DNA of 64,000 bases from positions 2,197,001 through 2,261,000 of the forward strand of contig NZ_JAGGNA010000001.1 of NCBI RefSeq assembly GCF_017875765.1. Direction: 5' to 3'. The notes beneath the pieces were generated by a model. The model searched no databases, was not told the DNA's origin, and saw nothing but the letters and a program-made list of their open reading frames with translations. The position numbers were made by a program, and so were the translations under genes. The stretch is from Flavobacterium sp. CG_23.5. Its GTDB lineage: Bacteria > Bacteroidota > Bacteroidia > Flavobacteriales > Flavobacteriaceae. Positions 50,338 through 58,948 of this stretch are shown one piece after another (positions within the stretch are counted from its first letter, which is position 1; each line of letters starts with the position of its first letter).

Positions 50338-52533
50338 TTACGGTTTTGCTATGTCTTCAATTCGTCTTATAAAATTGAAATCCAATTGTTTTTTTACCAG
50401 GTCGGCGTTTTTTACTTTAACGTAAATTTCATCTCCCAATTGTAATAATTTACCAGATGTTGCGCCAGTTAGTGCATATTGTTTTTCGTCGAAAGTGTAA
50501 TAATCATCTTTTATATCTCGAATTCTACACATTCCCTCGCATTTATTCTCTATAATTTCTACATATATTCCCCATTCTGTTACACCGGAAATTACACCCA
50601 AAAACTCTTGATCCTGATGATCTTGCATGTATTTTACCTGCATGTATTTGATAGAATCTCTTTCCGCATTTGTCGCTAAACCTTCCATGGTAGAAGAATG
50701 AACACATTTCGTTTCATACGTTTCTTCATCAGCAGATTTTCCTCCATCCAGATAATGTTGCAATAATCGATGCACCATTACATCAGGATAACGACGAATT
50801 GGTGAAGTAAAATGAGAATAATATTCGAATGCTAAACCGTAATGTCCTATATTATCTGTAGAATATTTGGCTTTGCTCATACTTCTAATCGCAAGAGTGT
50901 CAATTAAATTTTGCTCTTTTTTACCATTCACTTCTTCCATCAAAGCATTCAATGATTTTGAAATGTCTCCTTTGTTTCTAAAATCTATTTTGTAACCAAA
51001 CTTTGCAATTAAAGTTTGCATCGCAATTAATTTGTCTTCGTTAGGTTCATCGTGAATCCTGTAAATAAAAGTTTTCTTTTGTTTACCAATATATTCTGCC
51101 ACTTTTCTATTGGCCAAAAGCATGAATTCCTCAATTAAATGATTGGCATCTTTTGACACTTTAAAATAAACACCTTGAGGTTCTCCGTCTTGATCCAAAT
51201 TGAATTTTACTTCGACTTTATCGAAAGAAATAGCGCCATCGGCCATTCTTCTTTTTCTAAAAATTTTAGCTAATTCATCCATTTTAAGCGTCGCAGAAAC
51301 AATATCATCTGAAACTACATATGAACTTCCGGTAATAGATATTTCTTCTGGAATTGTATTGTCTTTGGTCTCTATGATGTACTGCGCTTCTTCATAAGCA
51401 AAACGCTGATCCGAATAAATTACAGTTCTACCAAACCATTGATTTACCACTTGTGTTGTTTCTGTTATTTCGAAAACAGCAGAGAATGTATATTTTTCTT
51501 CATTTGGACGTAACGAACAAGCAAAATTAGACAGCACTTCCGGTAACATAGGCACTACCCTGTCTACTAAATAAACCGAAGTTGCTCTTTGATACGCTTC
51601 GTCGTCAAGAATAGTTCCTTCTTCCAGATAATAAGAAACATCGGCAATATGAATACCTATTTCGTAATTTCCGTTCTCTAATTTTTTAAAGGATAAAGCA
51701 TCATCAAAATCTTTGGCATCTTTTGGATCAATGGTAAAAGTCAACGTATCGCGCATATCACGACGTTTGGCAATTTCACTTGCTTCTATCGAGGTATCTA
51801 TTTTTTGAGCATAAGTTTCCACTTCAATAGGAAACTCAGATGGCAATCCATATTCGGCAAGAATAGCATGAATCTCCGTGTCATGTTCTCCTGGTTTCCC
51901 TAAAACTTTGATTACAGAACCAAAAGGACTATCCGCTCTGGCTGGCCAATCTTCGATATGAACCAAAACTACATCTCCTTGCTCTGCCTCTCCTATTTTA
52001 TCTTTTGGAATAAAAATATCAGTATACATTTTTGGATTGGCAGTAGAAACAAAAGCAAAATTAGCTTGAATGTCAATTACACCAACAAAGTCAGTTTTGT
52101 TTCTTTCAATTACTTCAATGACTTCGCCTTCAGGTCTCTTTCCTTTTCTTCTATTGTAAACATAGACTTTAACAATATCTTTGTCTAAAGCGTGATTTAA
52201 ATTATTGGTTGGAATAAAAACATCTTCTTCCAGTTCAGCACAAACAAAATAAGCCGTTTTACGACCGGTCATATCAATTTTACCTTCGTAATAATCTTTA
52301 CTTACTGCTTTTACTAAATATTTACCGGGTTCTGATTCTATAATTTTATCTTGAGATGCCAGAATCTTCAAATCTTTAATAATTTGATTTCTGCTTTGGG
52401 TGTCATCCAGTTCCAGCTTTGCTCCTATTTGTTTATAATTGAATGCTTTATTAGCACTTTGCGATAATATTTTTAATATTTTATCAGAGAAATCTTTCTC
52501 TTTTTTGATCGGCTTTCTTAATCTTTTACTCAT
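50338..52533 (-). CDS. rnr: Ribonuclease R
   Basis: 731-residue 3'-5' exoribonuclease. A winged-helix N-terminus (about residues 1-90) precedes cold-shock-like domains and the RNB catalytic core, where TFTIDPKDAKDFDDALSF shows the metal-binding Asp cluster. The C-terminal S1 domain is GVISGVTEWGIYVEIIENK. The order CSD-RNB-S1 and length are typical. It degrades structured RNA and tmRNA-tagged messages. First gene of the rnr/GIN/LysE run on the minus strand; the plus-strand DUF2007 gene is divergent. Confidence 0.96.
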   Translation of the reverse strand: MSKRLRKPIKKEKDFSDKILKILSQSANKAFNYKQIGAKLELDDTQSRNQIIKDLKILASQDKIIESEPGKYLVKAVSKDYYEGKIDMTGRKTAYFVCAELEEDVFIPTNNLNHALDKDIVKVYVYNRRKGKRPEGEVIEVIERNKTDFVGVIDIQANFAFVSTANPKMYTDIFIPKDKIGEAEQGDVVLVHIEDWPARADSPFGSVIKVLGKPGEHDTEIHAILAEYGLPSEFPIEVETYAQKIDTSIEASEIAKRRDMRDTLTFTIDPKDAKDFDDALSFKKLENGNYEIGIHIADVSYYLEEGTILDDEAYQRATSVYLVDRVVPMLPEVLSNFACSLRPNEEKYTFSAVFEITETTQVVNQWFGRTVIYSDQRFAYEEAQYIIETKDNTIPEEISITGSSYVVSDDIVSATLKMDELAKIFRKRRMADGAISFDKVEVKFNLDQDGEPQGVYFKVSKDANHLIEEFMLLANRKVAEYIGKQKKTFIYRIHDEPNEDKLIAMQTLIAKFGYKIDFRNKGDISKSLNALMEEVNGKKEQNLIDTLAIRSMSKAKYSTDNIGHYGLAFEYYSHFTSPIRRYPDVMVHRLLQHYLDGGKSADEETYETKCVHSSTMEGLATNAERDSIKYMQVKYMQDHQDQEFLGVISGVTEWGIYVEIIENKCEGMCRIRDIKDDYYTFDEKQYALTGATSGKLLQLGDEIYVKVKNADLVKKQLDFNFIRRIEDIAKP

Positions 52534-52651
52534 ACATCTGTTCTTAAAGCTATAAAATTACGAAATACTTAACGTTTATTAGTAAGGAGCCGCTAGTTTT
52601 AAAGAAAATATAACTTTAAAGAAAAATTGTATCTTTATAAAAACAATTAAA

Positions 52652-52885
52652 ATGGAAGACTTTCAAACTATCGCTATTTTCAATTATTCGCATGAAATTG
52701 TAGTTCTGAAACATATTTTGGATCAAGAAGGAATTCATTATTTTTTCGAAAATGAAACTACGTTGGCGGTCGTTCCTTTTTACTCTGCCGCTTTAGGTGG
52801 AATCAAACTAAAAATACATCCAAACGATTTTCAAGCCGTTCAAGTTATATTAGACAACCTCAATAACAATCTTCGAATAGTATAA
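52652..52885 (+). CDS. DUF2007-domain small protein
   Basis: 77-residue protein with a ferredoxin-like beta-alpha-beta pattern (QTIAIFNYSHEIVVLKHILD, GIHYFFENETTLAVVPFY and KIHPNDFQAVQVILDN). This is DUF2007, also called putative signal transducing protein; its function is unsettled. Divergent from rnr with a 118-bp gap. It is followed by the gene-free 738-bp region, with no obvious terminator before it. Confidence 0.85.
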   Translation: MEDFQTIAIFNYSHEIVVLKHILDQEGIHYFFENETTLAVVPFYSAALGGIKLKIHPNDFQAVQVILDNLNNNLRIV

Positions 52886-53589
52886 AGAAACAGACCTTTT
52901 ACTTTTTTTAAAGATGGTTTTGAAATTGAAAAACTCAAATGTTATCAACATCTATTTAAATAAACAAAAAGAAAAATTAAATTTAAATTATTTTTTAGTT
53001 GTTATTATAGCTTGTTAATAGTTACAATAAATTTATTTTAAAATGTATTGAAATGAACTTTTAAGATGTTATATAGAGTTATCAACATACTTATCTTAGC
53101 TTAAAGGATTAGTTTTAAAGTGTTTTTAAATTTTAATTAACAATGGTTAATAATCTAAACGGAATTGTTTTTGTAAATAACTATTTCTAAAATTTTTGTT
53201 AATAAATAACTTTTTTATATTGATAACTATTCCAAAATTTCACCAAACAAAATTTGGATTTCTAAAGTGCGTTTTGGATTACTTATTTTTTGTTTACCAC
53301 CCAAAAAAACTTCTAATATTCTATCTAAACTTATGAACAATCTATGTTAATTTAAAGTTAACTGAATATCAAGTGATTGCGTTTTGCTATTAACAATGTA
53401 AAAAATTAACAATTCTATTATATTATATGTATTGGTTAACAACGGTTTATATAAATAACATAATGTACAATAATGCTATGTTTTTAATAATGTGATAGTT
53501 AGAATTCGGTCTTAAAATGATTGTCTTCAACCAAATTATTTTTAACAAATAAACAAATTCACTAAACCATATATATAAAATTGTTTGGT
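52886..53589. other. Candidate chromosomal replication origin (oriC)
   Basis: A 700-bp very AT-rich gene-free stretch with two exact TTATCAACA boxes (52942-52950 and 53079-53087), a further TTATGAACA (53331-53339) and many GTTAAC/TTAACAA repeats. TTATCAACA is one base from the DnaA-box consensus TTATCCACA. Genes turn from mostly minus (to the left) to mostly plus (to the right) at this place, as at an origin, and the parS cluster is about 20 kb to the left. No dnaA gene lies in the window. It is not proven to be an origin. Confidence 0.5.
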
Positions 53590-53597
53590 TAAATTTG
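53590..53597 (+). promoter_or_regulatory. Promoter -7 element of rpiB
   Basis: TAAATTTG fits TAnnTTTG, 27 bp before the rpiB ATG. Confidence 0.45.
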
Positions 53598-53623
53598 CCC
53601 CACACAACTTAATAAAATAAAAA

Positions 53624-54052
53624 ATGAAAATCTCCATAGGAAATGATCACGCTGGCCCGGAATACAAAAAGGCTATTGTTGAAATGCTTAAAGCAAAAGG
53701 GTACGAAGTAACTAATTACGGTACGGATTCAACTGACAGTGTAGATTATCCTGATTTTGCGCATGCTGTTGCAAATGATGTGTCAAATGAAAAAGCTGAT
53801 TTTGGAATCATTATTTGCGGAAGCGGTAATGGAATCGCCATGGCAGCGAACAAACACGAGAAAGTTCGTGCCGCTTTATGTTGGATGAAGGAAATTGCAA
53901 CTTTGGCTCGCCAACATAATAATGCCAATATTATAAGTATACCAGCGCGTTTTACTTCTATACCACAAGCAATTGAAATGGTCGAGACATTCTTAGATAC
54001 TGAATTTGAAGGTGGTAGACATCAAAATAGAGTAGATAAAATTAGCTGTTAG
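53624..54052 (+). CDS. rpiB: Ribose 5-phosphate isomerase B
   Basis: 142-residue cytoplasmic isomerase interconverting ribose 5-phosphate and ribulose 5-phosphate. Family features are GNDHAGPEYKKAIVEML, DSVDYPDFAHAVA, and the catalytic/active-site segment GIIICGSGNGIAMAANKHEK with the conserved Cys. Length and ends fit RpiB. Monocistronic with its own terminator. It lies directly to the right of the candidate origin. Confidence 0.95.
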   Translation: MKISIGNDHAGPEYKKAIVEMLKAKGYEVTNYGTDSTDSVDYPDFAHAVANDVSNEKADFGIIICGSGNGIAMAANKHEKVRAALCWMKEIATLARQHNNANIISIPARFTSIPQAIEMVETFLDTEFEGGRHQNRVDKISC

Positions 54053-54085
54053 TAAATAAAATAGGATACTATACCCTATTATCTT

Positions 54086-54128
54086 AAAAAAATCGTGCAA
54101 TTATTTTGAAATAATTGCACGATTTTTT
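54086..54128 (+). terminator. Rho-independent terminator of rpiB
   Basis: Near-perfect 20-bp stem containing ATCGTGCAATTATTT and its mirror with a TG loop, followed by a T run. Confidence 0.88.
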
Positions 54129-54156
54129 ATTTTCATCAGTTGATTTTTTTAATTTC

Positions 54157-54236
54157 ATTGACTGAATTTATATTAATTTGGTCAGTACATTGACTGAATT
54201 AACGTTAATTCAGTCAGTACGTTGACCGAATTAGCG
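54157..54236 (+). repeat. Three 32-bp iterons with a 26-bp palindrome
   Basis: ATTGACTGAATT at 54157, ATTGACTGAATT at 54189 and GTTGACCGAATT at 54221 recur with a 32-bp period. The centre contains a perfect 26-bp palindrome (54191-54216), with half-site TGACTGAATTAAC. It lies immediately upstream of a -7 element and the AAA ATPase gene, where an operator would sit. Confidence 0.7.
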
Positions 54237-54245
54237 TTTTTTATG

Positions 54246-54253
54246 TATATTTG
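54246..54253 (+). promoter_or_regulatory. Promoter -7 element of the AAA/DUF4143 gene
   Basis: TATATTTG fits TAnnTTTG, 24 bp before the ATG. The iterons end just upstream, so a protein bound there would affect RNA polymerase access. Confidence 0.5.
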
Positions 54254-54277
54254 TTCTAGATTTCTAAAACAAGTAGT

Positions 54278-55420
54278 ATGGGAAATTATTTTAAGAGAGC
54301 CATTGTCCAAGAATTTAACCGAAAATTACTTCCAAATAAAGTACTGATTTTATTAGGGGCGCGACGTGTTGGAAAAACGGAACTCATAACAAATTATCTT
54401 CAAACCATTCCTAGTGAAAGCTACTTGAAACTCAACGGCGAAGATATTAATGATGCCAATTTACTCAAGGAACGTTCCGTGAGTAATTATCAACGATTGT
54501 TGTTAAATATCGATTTATTGGTGATAGACGAAGCTCAAATTATTCCTGATATCGGTTTGATTTTAAAACTGATTGTTGATTCTATTCCTGGTATAAAAAT
54601 TATTGCAACAGGTTCTTCAATATTTGATTTGAATAATAATCTGGGCGAGCCATTAGTGGGTCGAAAAAACACTTTATATCTTTTTCCATTGGCACAAATG
54701 GAGCTTGCTCCTTATGAAAATTACAAACAAACTACCGAAAATTTGGAACAACGATTGCTCTTTGGCGGTTATCCGGAATTGGAGCAATACACTGATTGGG
54801 AAGATAAAAAAGAGTATTTGTATGAAATCATCAACTCCTATTTGTTAAAAGACATTTTGATTTTTGATGGCATCAAGCATTCCGATAAAATATACGATTT
54901 GTTGCGCTTGATTGCATATCAATTAGGTAAAGAGGTTTCGTTGCTAGAGTTGGCAACTCAATTACAAATGTCTAAAAATACAGTTGCCAACTATTTAGAT
55001 TTGCTTTCTAAAGTGTTTATAATTTTCAAAGTGGAAGGTTTTAGCAGGAATCTGCGAAAGGAAATTGTAAAATCGAGCCGGTGGTATTTTTATGATAATG
55101 GCATTCGGAATGGTATCATCAATAACTTTAATCGTTTGGATTCCAGAACCGATATTGGCGATTTATGGGAAAATTATCTCGCTTCAGAAAGAGTCAAAAA
55201 GCAAAATTATCAAAAGATAAAAGCTAAAAATTACTTTTGGAGAACTTACGATCAGCAAGAACTAGATTGGTTGGAAGAAACAGGAGAGGAACTTCACGGT
55301 TTTGAATTTAAATGGAACGAAAAGAAAAAAGTCAAAATTCCGACCGCTTTCGCAAAAGCCTACCCAGATGCGACTTTTGAAGTAATTAATAAGAGTAATT
55401 ATTTAGATTTCATACTCTAG
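54278..55420 (+). CDS. AAA-family ATPase with DUF4143 domain
   Basis: 380-residue ATPase of the AAA_14/DUF4143 type. Walker A is LLGARRVGKTELITNY and Walker B LLVIDEAQIIPDIG, with the sensor GSSIFDLNNN. A winged-helix region (VSLLELATQLQMSKNTVANY) and DUF4143 follow, with YFWRTYDQQELDWLEE, which recalls the (E/D)xK endonuclease-like core seen at the end of these proteins. Roles of this family are poorly known; defence, plasmid or mobile-element association has been suggested. It is often horizontally transferred. It sits beside the candidate origin under iterons that could be its own operator. Confidence 0.8.
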   Translation: MGNYFKRAIVQEFNRKLLPNKVLILLGARRVGKTELITNYLQTIPSESYLKLNGEDINDANLLKERSVSNYQRLLLNIDLLVIDEAQIIPDIGLILKLIVDSIPGIKIIATGSSIFDLNNNLGEPLVGRKNTLYLFPLAQMELAPYENYKQTTENLEQRLLFGGYPELEQYTDWEDKKEYLYEIINSYLLKDILIFDGIKHSDKIYDLLRLIAYQLGKEVSLLELATQLQMSKNTVANYLDLLSKVFIIFKVEGFSRNLRKEIVKSSRWYFYDNGIRNGIINNFNRLDSRTDIGDLWENYLASERVKKQNYQKIKAKNYFWRTYDQQELDWLEETGEELHGFEFKWNEKKKVKIPTAFAKAYPDATFEVINKSNYLDFIL

Positions 55421-55684
55421 AAAGTCAAGATATAACAATCCCAAAACCACTAAAATTTGGATAAATACAATTCTATAAAACTTAAAAAGATAATATTTTT
55501 TAGATGTTTTATGATTGAAAAAATACATGGCTAATGCCGAACCAATGGTGCCGCCAAAAGCAGCAAAAGTCAAAAGGGTTTCTTCGGAAATCCTTTTTTT
55601 ATGCACAATCGCCAACCGTTTGTCATAAGCAGTAATTATAAAAGCTAAAATATTCAAGGTCAAAAAACTATATAATAAAGTCAT
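55403..55684 (-). CDS. DUF1294 membrane protein
   Basis: 93-residue membrane protein. Two or three hydrophobic helices flank KKRISEETLLTFAAFGGTIG, which includes the family's conserved core, and FFNHKTSKKYYLFKFY. DUF1294 is widespread with no assigned function. It overlaps the 3' end of the convergent AAA ATPase gene by 18 bases. Confidence 0.8.
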   Translation of the reverse strand: MTLLYSFLTLNILAFIITAYDKRLAIVHKKRISEETLLTFAAFGGTIGSALAMYFFNHKTSKKYYLFKFYRIVFIQILVVLGLLYLDFLEYEI

Positions 55685-55801
55685 AATTGATATAAATTTG
55701 AAGTTAAAAGCTATTATTTTAGCTAAAAATTAATTAGATGATTTCATTTTTCTAATTAAAAATTTATCAGATTAATACGTTTAAAATTATCTAATTACAG
55801 G

Positions 55802-57925
55802 ATGACCAATATACAATTTATAGCTAAATATGTTTCTACTGAAGCAATTAATATTCAAAACACAGTTCAATTATTAAAAGAGGATTGTACGATTCCATTT
55901 ATTTCCCGTTACAGGAAAGACAAAACCGGAAATCTGGACGAAGTTTTTATTGAACAAATTGCCAAATTCCAAAAAGATTACGAAGTCATTGTAAAACGAA
56001 AAGAAGCGATTTTAAAATCGATTCAGGAACAAAATGCGCTTAGTCCAGAATTAGAGAAAAAAATCCAAAACAGTTTTGACTTACAGGAATTGGAAGATTT
56101 TTATTTGCCTTATAAAAAGAAGAAAAAAACCAAGGCCGATGTTGCTCGTGAAAACGGATTGGAACCGCTCGCTAAAATCATCATGGCGCAAAATAATGAT
56201 GATGTCGACTTTATTTCAACACAATATTTAAACGAAAATGTCAGCAATGAAGAAGCAGCACTACAAGGAGCCAGAGATATTATTGCCGAATGGATTAATG
56301 AAAATATTTATGTTCGAAAACAACTCCGAAGATTGTACGAACGCAAAGCCACCATTACAACCAAAGTAGTAAAAACGAAGAAAGACGAAGAAGCAGCACA
56401 GAAATTCAATCAATATTTTGAATGGTCAGAACCTTTGACAAAAGCACCTTCACACAGATTACTAGCGATGCTTCGTGCCGAAAACGAAGGTTTTATTAAG
56501 TTTAAAGTCGAAGTCGATATTGATGAAGCGTATGATATTATTGATGCGTTAGTTTTAAAAAGTCAAAATAAAACCACACCACACGTACAATTAGCGATAG
56601 AGGATAGTTACAAACGATTGTTAAATCCGGCAATTTCAAACGAAGCTTTACAAGAAGCAAAGGTGAAGGCTGATGCCAATTCGATTCAGGTTTTTGCAAA
56701 TAATTTGGGGCAGTTATTGTTAGCGCCTCCTTTAGGTGAAAAAAGAATTTTAGCGATTGATCCAGGGTTTAGAAGTGGCTGTAAAATTGTTTGTTTGGAC
56801 GAAAAAGGAGATTTACTATACAATGAAACGATTTATCCGCATGCGCCACAAAAAGAGGAAGCCATGGCGATGAAAAAAATTCGTTCGATGGTGAATTCTT
56901 ATAAAATTGATGCGATTTCCATTGGAAACGGAACCGCTTCGCGTGAAACCGAATTTTTTATCAAGAAAATAGCTTTCGACAAACCGGTTCAGGTTTTCAT
57001 TGTTTCAGAAGCTGGCGCATCTGTTTATTCCGCATCGAAAATTGCAAGAGAGGAATTTCCTAATTATGATGTGACGGTTCGTGGCTCGATTTCTATTGGG
57101 AGACGACTTTCGGATCCTTTGGCAGAATTGGTGAAAATTGACCCGAAAGCCATTGGCGTAGGCCAATACCAGCATGATGTGGATCAAAATAAGTTGAAAG
57201 AAGAACTGGATAATACCGTGATTCGTTGTGTGAATTCCGTAGGTATCAATATCAATACGGCGAGTAAACATTTGTTGAGTTATGTGAGTGGAATAGGAGA
57301 GAAGCTGGCCGAAAATATAGTTCAGTATCGCTCGGAAAACGGTCCATTTACGGATCGAAAACAACTCAAAAAAGTGCCGAGATTAGGTGAAAAAGCCTAT
57401 CAGCAAGGCGTTGCTTTTATTCGAATTTCGAATGCCAAAAATCCGTTGGATAATTCCGCTGTGCATCCGGAAGCTTACGGAATTGTGGAGAAAATGGCCA
57501 AGGATTTGAAATTGACGGTGAATGATTTAATTGCCAATACAGAAAAAACGACTTTAATAAAACCAGAAAATTACATTACACCAGAAATTGGTTTGTTAGG
57601 ATTGAAAGACATCATCAAAGAATTGGAGAAACCAGGATTGGACCCGCGAAAATCGGCTAAAGTATTTGAATTTGATCCCAATGTAAAAACCATTAAAGAC
57701 GTAAAAACCGGAATGATTTTACCGGGAATTGTGAATAACATCACCAATTTTGGTTGTTTTGTGGATATTGGCGTGAAAGAAAGCGGCTTGGTTCACATTT
57801 CGCAACTTAAAGCGGGGTTTGTGAGTGATGTAAACGAAGTGGTAAAACTACACCAACACGTTCAGGTAAAAGTAACGGAAGTTGATGAAGATAGAAAACG
57901 GATTCAGTTGACAATGATAATTTAA
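55802..57925 (+). CDS. tex: Tex-family RNA-binding transcription accessory protein
   Basis: 707-residue protein with the Tex plan: an N-terminal helical domain (PFISRYRKDKTGNLDEVFIE), a YqgF/RNase H-like domain (ILAIDPGFRSGCKIVCLDEK), HhH motifs (INTASKHLLSYVSGIGEKLA and LKKVPRLGEKAYQQGVAFIR), and a C-terminal S1 domain (GMILPGIVNNITNFGCFVDI). It binds nucleic acids and affects transcription and virulence genes in other bacteria. Monocistronic. Confidence 0.95.
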   Translation: MTNIQFIAKYVSTEAINIQNTVQLLKEDCTIPFISRYRKDKTGNLDEVFIEQIAKFQKDYEVIVKRKEAILKSIQEQNALSPELEKKIQNSFDLQELEDFYLPYKKKKKTKADVARENGLEPLAKIIMAQNNDDVDFISTQYLNENVSNEEAALQGARDIIAEWINENIYVRKQLRRLYERKATITTKVVKTKKDEEAAQKFNQYFEWSEPLTKAPSHRLLAMLRAENEGFIKFKVEVDIDEAYDIIDALVLKSQNKTTPHVQLAIEDSYKRLLNPAISNEALQEAKVKADANSIQVFANNLGQLLLAPPLGEKRILAIDPGFRSGCKIVCLDEKGDLLYNETIYPHAPQKEEAMAMKKIRSMVNSYKIDAISIGNGTASRETEFFIKKIAFDKPVQVFIVSEAGASVYSASKIAREEFPNYDVTVRGSISIGRRLSDPLAELVKIDPKAIGVGQYQHDVDQNKLKEELDNTVIRCVNSVGININTASKHLLSYVSGIGEKLAENIVQYRSENGPFTDRKQLKKVPRLGEKAYQQGVAFIRISNAKNPLDNSAVHPEAYGIVEKMAKDLKLTVNDLIANTEKTTLIKPENYITPEIGLLGLKDIIKELEKPGLDPRKSAKVFEFDPNVKTIKDVKTGMILPGIVNNITNFGCFVDIGVKESGLVHISQLKAGFVSDVNEVVKLHQHVQVKVTEVDEDRKRIQLTMII

Positions 57926-57930
57926 ACTAT

Positions 57931-57969
57931 AAAAAAAAGGCTTTTCAAATTTAGAAAAGCCTTTTTTTT
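57931..57969. terminator. Bidirectional terminator of tex and tatA
   Basis: AAAAAAAAGGCTTTTC pairs with GAAAAGCCTTTTTTTT around a short loop between the convergent tex and tatA genes. It overlaps the tatA stop codon by 2 bases. Confidence 0.88.
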
Positions 57970-58147
57970 ATTTTGTTTCTTCGTCTACTTTTTTATCAGC
58001 AGGCTGGTTATCATCCTTAGCAGCGTTTTTGAATTCTTTAATTCCGCTTCCTAAACCTTTCATTAATTCCGGGATTTTTTTACCTCCGAAAAGTAATAAA
58101 ACAACGGCTAATATAACAAGGATTTCTGTAACACCAAATCTTCCCAT
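57968..58147 (-). CDS. tatA: Sec-independent protein translocase TatA/TatE-family subunit
   Basis: A short gene (59 codons) coding for [20 protein letters not shown], then [20 protein letters not shown] and a charged acidic tail. This is the complete TatA plan: a short N-terminal transmembrane helix with the conserved GGKK(I/L)PEL hinge and an amphipathic helix. TatA oligomers form the pore of the twin-arginine pathway for folded proteins. It is convergent with tex, ending in the shared terminator. The start is well supported. Confidence 0.9.
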   Translation of the reverse strand: MGRFGVTEILVILAVVLLLFGGKKIPELMKGLGSGIKEFKNAAKDDNQPADKKVDEETK

Positions 58148-58336
58148 GATTGAATAATTTATGCCGAAGCAAATTTGTAATAAAAACTATAGACAAAGGT
58201 AATTAGAATAAATTAATAGGAACTCATTTTAAGGCAGTTATTTGGTTTCAACAACGTTAAAAATTTATTAAAATACTTTTTTAACTTCCTGCAAAGGGTT
58301 GAAAGGATTCAAATACCAGCAATAGCAATAATTGTT

Positions 58337-58344
58337 TATATTTG
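58337..58344 (+). promoter_or_regulatory. Promoter -7 element of the M23-like gene
   Basis: TATATTTG fits TAnnTTTG, 17 bp before the ATG. Confidence 0.45.
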
Positions 58345-58361
58345 TTCAATAATCAAATTGT

Positions 58362-58868
58362 ATGTCCAAGAAAAGACAGAAACGTAAAATAATAAAGGAA
58401 AATCTATTCAATAAAAGACGTTTAATAATTCTAAACGAAGATACTTTTGAGGAAACTTTTTCTTTGAAACTTACTTTGATGAATGTGTTCGTATTTGTTA
58501 CTTTGAGTACAATTATTATTATAACGGTTACCACTTTTATTATCGCTTTTACGCCTTTACGAGAATTTATTCCGGGATATTCTTCCTCAAAACTTAAAAA
58601 AGATGCGACCCAATTAGCTATAAAAGCGGATTCATTGTCATTTGCCTTGAAGAAAAACGAGGCTTACATCAAATCAATTCAGAAAGTATTAACGGGTGAA
58701 TTAGAATTTGCAAAATTCAATAAAGATTCGATACTTGCGGCAACCGAAGACGTACCGTCACAGGTTAATTTATCTCCGTCAAAAGAAGAATTGGAATTAA
58801 GAACACAAGTGACGAAAGAAGATTCCCACCCAGCCTACCCTAAGGGGACGAGCCAAAACTCAAAATAA
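58362..58868 (+). CDS. Shortened M23-type membrane protein lacking the peptidase domain
   Basis: 168-residue protein with a charged N-terminus, one membrane helix (about residues 36-62: NVFVFVTLSTIIIITVTTFI), the segment FTPLREFIPGYSSSKLKKDA, and a coiled coil. To my knowledge, homologues between tatA and GH3 in flavobacteria have the same start but continue for 100 or more residues into an M23/LytM zinc-peptidase domain. Here the gene ends after KEELELRTQVTKED with a foreign-looking tail (SHPAYPKGTSQNSK) encoded by a GC-richer palindromic stretch (58829-58858). I infer that a small repeat insertion cut off the catalytic domain. Confidence 0.6.
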   Translation: MSKKRQKRKIIKENLFNKRRLIILNEDTFEETFSLKLTLMNVFVFVTLSTIIIITVTTFIIAFTPLREFIPGYSSSKLKKDATQLAIKADSLSFALKKNEAYIKSIQKVLTGELEFAKFNKDSILAATEDVPSQVNLSPSKEELELRTQVTKEDSHPAYPKGTSQNSK

Positions 58869-58948
58869 TAAATAGGGTTTTTAGCTTATAATAAAATCTT
58901 GGTGCCTTTGATTCTTCATGGCAAAAAAAAATTAAAAAGATAAAAAAA

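Noticed and set aside
54278..55420. Toxin-antitoxin or restriction system
   Set aside because: Only a single AAA/DUF4143 gene is present; the neighbouring DUF1294 gene is convergent and unrelated.
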